A stretch of 64,000 nucleotides of DNA, taken from Labilithrix luteola (GTDB lineage Bacteria; Myxococcota_A; Polyangia; Polyangiales; Polyangiaceae). Below are positions 58,132 through 64,000 of the stretch, one piece after another. Location of the stretch: assembly GCF_001263205.1 (NCBI RefSeq), contig NZ_CP012333.1:7021001-7085000 (forward strand), in the 5' to 3' direction. How positions within the stretch are numbered: position 1 is the stretch's first letter; each line of letters begins with the position of its first letter. The notes beneath the pieces are model-generated. The model searched no databases. It was given only the letters and a program-made list of their open reading frames with translations, and was not told the DNA's origin. The position numbers and the translations under genes are program-made.

Positions 58132-59906
58132 GAGGCAGTGTTCCTTCCATGAAGGTATCTTCGAGGACGTTCCTCCGCGCTGTCGTGGTGCTCGGCGCCG
58201 TGGGCGTCGTGGGCGCGTGCGGCGACGGCAAGCGCGATGGTTTCGCGCCAGCGCCAGCGCCGGATTTCGGCGAGGCCGGCGCGCCTGAGAATTCTTGCCC
58301 GCTGCAGTGTTCGCTCGATCTCCGCTCCGTCATCCGCTCGTGCAACGGCGAGGTCGTCGACACCTGTCCGCCGGAGCTCGGCTGCGCCGACGGCCAGTGC
58401 GTCCCCGCCTGCCAGGCGACCGCTAACGCGCAGAGCTCGCTCGGTTGCGAGTTCTACATGCAGCCGCCGCCGGTTCATCCGGCGTGGGCGCGAAGCTGCT
58501 ACGCGGCTTATGTCACCAACGTGTGGGGCGTGCCCGCCGAGATTGGCCTCGAGCTCGAGGGGCGCAAGCTCGATCTCACGGGGGCGATCTACAAGTTCAC
58601 GCCTGGCACGTCGGAGTTGACGCGATCGTCGAACCCCGTGGTGGCCGGTGACTCGGTCGTGGTCTTCCTCGCGAGCGCGCCTCCGGGCAACCAGCAGGTG
58701 AACCACATCGGCTGTCCGGAAGGTGTGAAGCCGGCGCTCGAGGGCTGGACGGTCCCGGCGCGATCGGGCAGGTCGTCGTCGTTCCATCTCACGAGCGAGG
58801 TGCCGCTCAGCGTGGCGACGATTTACCCGTTCGGCGGCGCGGCCAGCTTCGTGCCGTCGGCGACGCTCCTCCTACCGGTCGTCTCTTGGGGGAAGCAGCA
58901 CGTCCTCATCGAGCCGGCGCAGCGGAGGCTCACCAGCGATCGTGGGCTCCCGGGCGCGCAGATCGTCGCGGCGGAGGACGACACGGTCGTCACCGTCGTG
59001 CCGGCGAAGGACATCCAGGGCGGCCCGAACGTCGAGCCTGGCCTTCGCGGCACCAAGGTGACGTATACGCTTTCGAAGGGCGAGTTCCTCCAGCTCTCTC
59101 AGGACGAGGAGCTCTCGGGGAGCATCGTCGAGTCGACCCGGCCGACGTCGATCTTCGGCGGCCATTCGTGCATGCAAATCCCTGCGGGGATCTTGGCGTG
59201 CGATTCGGCGCAGCAAGAGCTCCCAGCCCTCTCCCAGTGGGGGAGCACCTACGCGGCGGTCCGCTACCGAGGCCGGGTCGACGATCAGGAGCCGGCGCTC
59301 CACCGCATCGTCGCGGCGTTCGACGGGACGACGCTGACCTACGATCCGGCGCGTCCGGACGGCGCGCCGCAGACGCTGAACGCAGGCGAGGTGATGAACT
59401 TCACCTCGCCCCAGCCCTTCGTCGTTCGGAGCCAGGACGCCGATCATCCCTTCTATCTCGCGGCGTACATGACGGGCGCGGAGAACCCGGAGTCGGGGCA
59501 GAAGGGCGATCCCGAGTTCGTCAACGTCGTCCCCGCTGGCCAGTACCTGAACAGCTATGCCTTCTACGCCGATCCGACGTACGACGACACGTCGCTCGTT
59601 CTCATTCGGCAACGCGACAAGGTCGGCTTCAAGGACGTCTGGCTCGAGTGCGCCGGTCAGAACCTCGACGGCTGGACGCCGATCGGCAACGGCGGAGAGT
59701 TCGAGTTCCGTCGCGTCGACCTCTCGCGTAACGGCGGTCCCGGCGAGACCTTCGGCGCAAACACCTGCACCTTCGGGCTGCATCGCGTGAAGAGCGACGG
59801 GGCGTTCTCGGCGACGCTCTGGGGCTGGGCTGCCTACGCGAGCTACGCGTATCCGGGTGGGATGGCGCAGCGAAACCTCGTGACCCGTCCGGTCATCATC
59901 CACTAG
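58128..59906 (+). CDS. IgGFc-binding-domain lipoprotein
   Basis: ATG 58128 overlaps the RCC1 gene stop (ATGA); the later ATG 58149 is possible. The lipobox is GVVGAC. A Cys-rich N-part (CPLQCSLDLRSVIRSC, CPPELGCADGQCVPAC) precedes a long domain (about 100-590) matching IgGFc-binding N-terminal-like sequences (AAYVTNVWGVPAEIGLELEG, SFHLTSEVPLSVATIYPFGG, SWGKQHVLIEP, GAQIVAAEDDTVVTVVP, PFYLAAYMTGAE, VWLECAG). Family members are adhesive extracellular proteins. As the last and largest gene of the operon, it may be the cell-surface adhesin that the others support. Confidence 0.87.
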   Translation: MRGSVPSMKVSSRTFLRAVVVLGAVGVVGACGDGKRDGFAPAPAPDFGEAGAPENSCPLQCSLDLRSVIRSCNGEVVDTCPPELGCADGQCVPACQATANAQSSLGCEFYMQPPPVHPAWARSCYAAYVTNVWGVPAEIGLELEGRKLDLTGAIYKFTPGTSELTRSSNPVVAGDSVVVFLASAPPGNQQVNHIGCPEGVKPALEGWTVPARSGRSSSFHLTSEVPLSVATIYPFGGAASFVPSATLLLPVVSWGKQHVLIEPAQRRLTSDRGLPGAQIVAAEDDTVVTVVPAKDIQGGPNVEPGLRGTKVTYTLSKGEFLQLSQDEELSGSIVESTRPTSIFGGHSCMQIPAGILACDSAQQELPALSQWGSTYAAVRYRGRVDDQEPALHRIVAAFDGTTLTYDPARPDGAPQTLNAGEVMNFTSPQPFVVRSQDADHPFYLAAYMTGAENPESGQKGDPEFVNVVPAGQYLNSYAFYADPTYDDTSLVLIRQRDKVGFKDVWLECAGQNLDGWTPIGNGGEFEFRRVDLSRNGGPGETFGANTCTFGLHRVKSDGAFSATLWGWAAYASYAYPGGMAQRNLVTRPVIIH

Positions 59907-59943
59907 AGCGCCGCGCCATCAACGCGCCCGCATGTCAGCGCGC

Positions 59944-60241
59944 TCAGCGCGGCTTCTCGAGCTTGGCGAGAGACCCCGAAGACGAAGCCCAGTAGACGGA
60001 GTCGCCGTCCACGGCGATGCCTGTGGGGTAGTTCCGATCGGTCGCAAGAAGGGTGGGCGTCGAGCGGGCGCGGCGGTTCCGGTGCGCCGGCTTCGTCGAG
60101 CGCCGACGCTCGCGGTGCGATCGCGATGCTGGCGTCGCGACGAGAGGAGTCCACCGGCGGCGTCGTGCGAGGCGCCGGCGAACACGCCATGAGGCCCACG
60201 ACCAAGGCCAGGGCGACGAGCGGATGTCGTCTGCGTTGCAT
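59944..60241 (-). pseudogene. Internally deleted lipoprotein gene
   Basis: The 5' end is intact: ATG 60241, signal peptide ending in VVGLMAC, and a tether (SSRRDASIAIAPRASALDEAG). The 3' end, in a different frame, reads TLLATDRNYPTGIAVDGDSVYWASSSGSLAKLEKPR and stops at 59944; this YPTGIAVDGxSVYW unit is the signature of long NHL-like propeller lipoproteins. The hundreds of residues normally between are missing and the frames do not match, so an internal deletion with frameshift is likely. Confidence 0.7.
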
Positions 60242-60325
60242 GCGCTCGAATGCTAGCGCTCCGGTCAACCTCACGCCGCGATTCGTCTTTCGACGGTGCC
60301 GGCGTGGCCTCGCGTGGGCCGCGCG

Positions 60326-61228
60326 CTACTTCGCCTTCTGAATGCGGAGGCTCGTATCGCCCGTCTTCCCGTCGACCGAGCAACCGGCAGCGTTCGTCTT
60401 GCTCATGACGAGCAGGTACCGTCCGACGTCGAAGGTGTGTCGCAGGGTGAAGCACGCATCGCCGCTCCCGGGCACGCTTGTCGCCAAGAGCGTCGTGCGA
60501 TCGTTCGAATAGATCCGCAGGCTCAGGTTCTCGAGGCAGCGACCACTCACGATGTCGTACGTCGTGGGTGCCTGAACATCGAACGTCAGAAAACTATCGC
60601 TGCACTGATAAGGCACGAACACCCCGTTCACGCATCCGGTGTCCGCCGGAAGGGCGACGGCGCTGCTGACGTCGGCACCAGCAGGATCGACGGGCGCTTC
60701 CGTCGTCCTCGCTACCGACGGCACGTCGTGGGCCGCCAAGCACTGAATCGTGGCGAGAAATGGCTTGAGCGTGTCGTAGTCGATCGTGGGCAAGGCCCCC
60801 GCGGCCGCAGGTACGTTGAATTCCTCTGCGCGGAAGGTGGCGACGCTGCCATCCTGGTCGGTCACGCGAACCTCTATGCTCGTCCCATCCGCCGGTCGCG
60901 GCACATCGCGCGGCTGGATCGTCCGGAGGCCTGCCACGGCGGTGAGCTGCTCGTCGGACATGTCCGCACGGTCCTTCGCGTAACCTGTCGCTCCCTCCCA
61001 GTAGCCGGAGCTCGAGATTGCGATCTGAACGCTGGTCTCCTTCCAAACCGGAACCTCGACAAAGGCGTCAGGCCCGGCGTCGACGGAGGCATCGGGAGCG
61101 CCGGGCGCCGGACCCTCTCCGGCGGAGACCGCTGTAGGCGCGGTGTCGTTCGAGGTCGAACAGCCCGCGAAGAGCGAGAGGGACAAGCACGCAGGAAGGA
61201 AGGCGGGTACGAGGAAACGTCGAATCAT
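60326..61228 (-). CDS. Lipoprotein of unknown function
   Basis: Lipobox SLFAGC with a Ser/Ala/Pro tether. The mature part starts with SSSGYWEGATGYAKDRADMSDEQLTAVAGLRT, a pattern I have seen in other myxobacterial exported proteins, followed by beta-rich sequence (SIEVRVTDQDGSVATFRAEEF) and a C-terminal domain with paired Cys (CVNGVFVPYQC, CLENLSLRIYSNDRTTLL, ACFTLRHTFDVGRYLLVMSKTNAAGC) that resembles a small beta-sandwich. Function unknown. Confidence 0.78.
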   Translation of the reverse strand: MIRRFLVPAFLPACLSLSLFAGCSTSNDTAPTAVSAGEGPAPGAPDASVDAGPDAFVEVPVWKETSVQIAISSSGYWEGATGYAKDRADMSDEQLTAVAGLRTIQPRDVPRPADGTSIEVRVTDQDGSVATFRAEEFNVPAAAGALPTIDYDTLKPFLATIQCLAAHDVPSVARTTEAPVDPAGADVSSAVALPADTGCVNGVFVPYQCSDSFLTFDVQAPTTYDIVSGRCLENLSLRIYSNDRTTLLATSVPGSGDACFTLRHTFDVGRYLLVMSKTNAAGCSVDGKTGDTSLRIQKAK

Positions 61229-61379
61229 CGTTTTCTAGACAAGGCAAGGTACGTACCGAGGTGCGCGTTCGCACAGGAATCGTGTACGTCGTCTGCACGG
61301 CGCCGAACGCTCGCGTAGCTCGGTCGCGATCACTCGAAGGTCGCCCGCGGCTTGCACCGACGTGAGCGGTGCGGCGAGC

Positions 61380-61736
61380 TCACGATCCGGCTGGCCGGAG
61401 CGGCGAGGCGTGCTTGGGCTGATAGATCCCGAGCTTGCCTCCGCCCGGCAACGTCACGCGCGTAATCGACCCCCAGCGCTGCTCGTCGATCGGCGAGCAG
61501 GCGATCCCCTTGCCCTTCATCTGCTCGACGAGTGCGTGGACGTCGTCGCACATGAGATAGAGCTCGTGCGTGTCGTTCGCGTCCGACGGGTGCACCGCCA
61601 CCTCCGCGGGCGGCAGCGCGAAGATCAGCCAGCCGTGGCCGGCGTCGGCGAACGGGTACGAGAGGACGTCGCGGAAGAAGGCGCGGTCGGCTTCCGCGTC
61701 CTTGCTGTAGAGAATGACGTGGGCGCCGTGGATCAT
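61380..61736 (-). CDS. VOC (glyoxalase/bleomycin-resistance-fold) protein
   Basis: A 118-residue vicinal-oxygen-chelate fold: HGAHVILYSKDAEADRAFFRDVLSYPFADAG (first beta-alpha-beta unit), WLIFALPPAEVAVHPSDANDTHELYLMCDDVHALVEQMKGKG, and TRVTLPGGGKLGIYQPKHASP. One betaalphabetabetabeta unit is followed by a second. Putative metal ligands His (HVILYS) and Glu (HELYLM) are visible. It may be an enzyme or a binding protein for a small molecule. The frame to 62240 shadows another gene; ATG 61736 is the domain start. Confidence 0.85.
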   Translation of the reverse strand: MIHGAHVILYSKDAEADRAFFRDVLSYPFADAGHGWLIFALPPAEVAVHPSDANDTHELYLMCDDVHALVEQMKGKGIACSPIDEQRWGSITRVTLPGGGKLGIYQPKHASPLRPAGS

Positions 61737-61783
61737 GCGGCTCAGGGTAGGAGAGGGCGCCGCGCGAGCAAGGCGGATCGCGG

Positions 61784-61801
61784 ACTTTCGTTGGCGAACG
61801 T
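61784..61801. repeat. Dyad repeat copy 1 (ACTTTCG-TTGG-CGAACGT)
   Basis: An 18-base near-perfect dyad (one mismatch) that recurs perfectly at 63087-63104. It lies 8 bases past the stop of the lipoprotein gene that ends at 61810. Confidence 0.6.
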
Positions 61802-61809
61802 AGAACGAA

Positions 61810-62934
61810 TCATCTGCGACGTTCGGCAGTTGATGGCGGCGGCCGTTCCCCCGCCGGGGTCGGCCACGGCGTGACCTGCTCGAGGTAGTGTACGACGATC
61901 TTCGGCACGCCCTTCGTGTTTGACCAGAGGTTGTCGGCGTCGACGCGGCACGCTCCTGCAAGCTCGTACTCGTCGTCTGCGCCCTTCCTCCACGAAGCGC
62001 ACTTCGCGTTCCACTCGCGGACGATCCATGCGACGGGTTGCCCTTGCAACCGCGAGCAGAGCGCGCTCCTCCACAATGAGGAGGCGTGCGCCTTCGAGGG
62101 GGAGGGCAGTTGGTTGCATTCCGCGCGATCCGAGGCGAGATCCTCGGGCGCGTCGAACGAGACGACACCTGCGTCGTCGACGCTACCTCGCAGCGTCGGC
62201 CCTGCCAGGACCCACGAGCTGACGTCGTCATCGTGCACATCGAGCGGCATCGCTTCGAGCGATACGCGCGCGCGACCGTTCTCGTCGAGCATGAGGCTCT
62301 GCGAGCCGGAGTCCCAACGTTTCCCAGGCTCCCATCGGGCCGAATCAGGGCGCCCGGATTGAACGCTCATGTGCTCGGGCAACCACGCGGGGCGACGCAG
62401 CGTGCGTGAGCCGAGGCAATCGAGGAGCGACGGCGTCGTCGCGCTTCCCATGCAGGTGTAGTCGAAACGTTCCGTGAAACTCACGCGGACCTGGCCGCCA
62501 ACCATTTCGAGGCGAGGGGGCATGACGCTCGATTGTGGCCCTGACGAGCGCACGCTTCTCGCCGTCTTCCCGAGATGCAGGAGACGCCAGGTGGTCCGCT
62601 CGGGGCCGGCCTCGTAAGGCAGGCCTGCGATGCACGTGCGCTCATCGACGACGACGTCCCATGCTCCGTCGCGTGTCTCGAGGCACGCGCTTGTGTCGGG
62701 CGCGCAGTCCGACATGCACCTCGCATCCTGAACCTTCCCATCGTATCCGGGGTCGCGGGAGATCGCGTCTGCACGTTTCGCGCACGCGGCCCGGCGAACG
62801 TCACGAAGCGTGTCGCACGCGGATGCGCCGCTCGCGTGACGCGGACCGCGGCACCCCTGAACGACGATGAACGCCACGGTGCAGACCAAAGTCCCGAGCG
62901 TGACGGAAGCCAGACGGTGCTTTTGGTTCCCCAT
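61810..62934 (-). CDS. Lipoprotein of unknown function, Cys-containing
   Basis: ATG 62934 starts a signal peptide ending in IVVQGCRG (lipobox VQGC). The mature protein of about 350 residues has Cys in the N-part (CDTLRDVRRAACAKRADAI, CMSDCAPDTSACLE) and paired Cys throughout (FDYTCMGSA, LLDCLGSR, ALCSRLQ, KCASW, GACRVDAD), with beta-rich sequence (RLEMVGGQVRVSFTERFDY, SSWVLAGPTLRGSV). No family identified. The C-terminus is Pro/Arg-rich. The start is 229 bases from the end of the epimerase gene. Confidence 0.72.
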   Translation of the reverse strand: MGNQKHRLASVTLGTLVCTVAFIVVQGCRGPRHASGASACDTLRDVRRAACAKRADAISRDPGYDGKVQDARCMSDCAPDTSACLETRDGAWDVVVDERTCIAGLPYEAGPERTTWRLLHLGKTARSVRSSGPQSSVMPPRLEMVGGQVRVSFTERFDYTCMGSATTPSLLDCLGSRTLRRPAWLPEHMSVQSGRPDSARWEPGKRWDSGSQSLMLDENGRARVSLEAMPLDVHDDDVSSWVLAGPTLRGSVDDAGVVSFDAPEDLASDRAECNQLPSPSKAHASSLWRSALCSRLQGQPVAWIVREWNAKCASWRKGADDEYELAGACRVDADNLWSNTKGVPKIVVHYLEQVTPWPTPAGERPPPSTAERRR

Positions 62935-63086
62935 GACGTTCGGCCCATCACTATGCCACGCGTCGTTCGAGCACGACGGAAACCGCGGCACACCGCGCGC
63001 CTATCGCCCCGCGCGAAAAGGGTAGCCGCATCGGCTCCAAGTGAGCTGCTTCTCGGCGCTGGACACGATGTTGGCGCGATCAGCAA

Positions 63087-63104
63087 ACTTTCGTTGGCGA
63101 AAGT
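63087..63104. repeat. Dyad repeat copy 2 (perfect ACTTTCG-TTGG-CGAAAGT)
   Basis: Perfect 7-bp arms around TTGG. It matches 61784-61801 except for one base, and both are followed by TAGA and a TCTGCGACG motif (61813, 63151). Confidence 0.6.
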
Positions 63105-63162
63105 AGACCCCTTCGCTCGGGTGGGGCCTCCGCGGTACGCGACTAGGTACGTCTGCGACGCT

Positions 63163-64000
63163 TCAGGTGGTCGCGGTGGCGGGACGCTCTGCGGGGCCGT
63201 GCACGTGACCGAGGAGATCGCCGAGGGCCTCGTCGAGGTCCGGGAAACGGAAGCGGAAGCCCGTCGCGAGCGCTAGCCGCGGCACCGCACGGTGGCTTTG
63301 GAGGAACAGCTCCGCCCGCTCGCCCAAGAAGAGGCGCATGATCGGCGCCGGCATGGGCCCAAGGCGCGGCCGGTGAACGGCGCGGGCGAAGCTCCTCGCG
63401 AAGGTGCGGTTGGTCACCGGGTTCGGGCTGGCGCTGACGAGTGGACCGCGGATGCGAGGGTCGTCAATCGCGTGCACGATGAGACGGGCTGCGTCCTCGA
63501 CGTGGATCCACGACATCCACTGCTGGCCCGGGCCGAGCGTCCCGCCGAACCCGCGGCGGTAGATGGGCAGCAGTGCCGCGATGGTGCCGCCCTCGCGGCC
63601 GAGCACGAGGCTCTGGCGAAGGAGGACGAGCCGGGCGCCAGTGTCCACGGCGCGCCGAGCCTCCGTCTCCCACATGGCTGCGAGCTCGGCCGTGAAGCCC
63701 TTCCCGAGCGAGGCAGTCTCGTCCACGAGCGCGTCGCCCGTGTCGCCCGCGTACTCGATCGCGCTCGAGGACACGAAGGTGCGGCCCTCGCCGCCCGCCT
63801 TGCGTAGACCCTCGACGAGGGATCTTGTCGCCGCTCGGCGCGTCTCCGCCAGCTCTTCCTTGCGCGCTGCAGTCCAGGTTTTCGCAAAGATGGGGTTGCC
63901 GACGAGGTTCACGATCGCGTCGGCGCCGCCGACGGGAGCCACAGGGTCGCGCGCCTGCCACTGGCGCAGGTCGACGTCCGGCGGAAACGGATGTGATCCT
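63163..64000 (-). CDS. TIGR01777-type NAD-dependent epimerase, C-terminal part (5' end outside window)
   Basis: A short-chain-dehydrogenase relative (SulA/YfcH-like). The frame is open to the right edge, where it reads PDVDLRQWQARDPVAPVGGADAIVNLVGNPI. Later family segments are TRSLVEGLRKAGGEGRTFVSSSAIEYAGDTGDALVDE, RLVLLRQSLVLGREGGTIAALLPIYRRGFGGTLGPGQQWMSWIHVEDAARLI and RLALATGFRFRFPDLDEAL. The N-terminal GxxGxxG nucleotide site lies beyond the window. Substrate unknown; members often accompany SRPBCC proteins, but here the neighbour is a lipoprotein. Confidence 0.88.
   Translation of the reverse strand, partial: GSHPFPPDVDLRQWQARDPVAPVGGADAIVNLVGNPIFAKTWTAARKEELAETRRAATRSLVEGLRKAGGEGRTFVSSSAIEYAGDTGDALVDETASLGKGFTAELAAMWETEARRAVDTGARLVLLRQSLVLGREGGTIAALLPIYRRGFGGTLGPGQQWMSWIHVEDAARLIVHAIDDPRIRGPLVSASPNPVTNRTFARSFARAVHRPRLGPMPAPIMRLFLGERAELFLQSHRAVPRLALATGFRFRFPDLDEALGDLLGHVHGPAERPATATT

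Overview
The window is uniformly very GC-rich. It is full of myxobacterial signatures: Ser/Thr kinases, FHA and PP2C proteins, a sigma-54 activator, many secreted lipoproteins with Asp/Ala/Pro-rich tethers, NCGxCGxxC cysteine repeats, VWAVG propellers, RCC1 repeats, IgGFc-binding domains and short regulators fused to long low-complexity linkers. I infer a member of the Myxococcota, order Polyangiales (Labilithrix/Sorangium-like). No rRNA or taxonomic marker is present, so this rests on family content and style only.

Layout. 1-9.2 kb is a phospho-signalling block: an FHA protein (cut by the left edge), a membrane PP2C phosphatase, two paralogous Cys-rich lipoproteins, a 1579-residue chimera (kinase-like, ATPase, TPR, GAF, sigma-54 AAA+, Fis HTH) and a membrane Ser/Thr kinase. 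9.6-19.1 kb holds lipoproteins, TPR/PEGA-like and single-TM Ala/Pro-rich proteins, a YbjN-like protein, an AMIN-amidase, a NUDIX hydrolase, a HTH/receiver-like protein and a membrane protein. 19.1-22.1 kb has a truncated FAD monooxygenase ending at a six-copy repeat array, then an HTTM-type membrane protein operon. 22.1-25.8 kb has an ECF sigma/membrane anti-sigma-like/lipoprotein operon and a DNase I-fold lipoprotein with a 24-bp minisatellite. 25.9-29.3 kb is ribE-ribB(X)-ribH-nusB-M17-like. 30-36 kb carries ppa, hemB, a methyltransferase and a CobA-like/HemD fusion, so tetrapyrrole synthesis is concentrated here. 36-43 kb has large low-complexity proteins, aceK and a transglutaminase-like protein. 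43.1-43.5 kb has two tandem initiator tRNA genes, each with its own promoter, leader hairpin and terminator-like hairpin. 43.7-49.6 kb is an accessory stretch with a GST, lipoproteins and several decayed fragments, including a duplicated ECF-sigma 3' end and a truncated sigma joined to a truncated propeller. 49.7-53 kb has a LysR/RidA pair and a second ECF sigma/anti-sigma operon led by a frameshifted beta-barrel gene. 53.1-59.9 kb is a tightly coupled operon of five secreted, mostly lipid-anchored proteins. 59.9-64 kb has a pseudogene, lipoproteins, a VOC protein and a TIGR01777-type epimerase cut by the right edge.

The most notable points are: the kinase-to-bEBP chimera; the two matching sigma/TPR-anti-sigma modules and the barrel family linked to one of them; a ribB fusion whose GTP cyclohydrolase II half lacks all zinc ligands; a hybrid HemB metal site; a degenerate SUMT half fused to HemD; the coupled five-gene surface operon; and the repeat array that coincides with a gene break.
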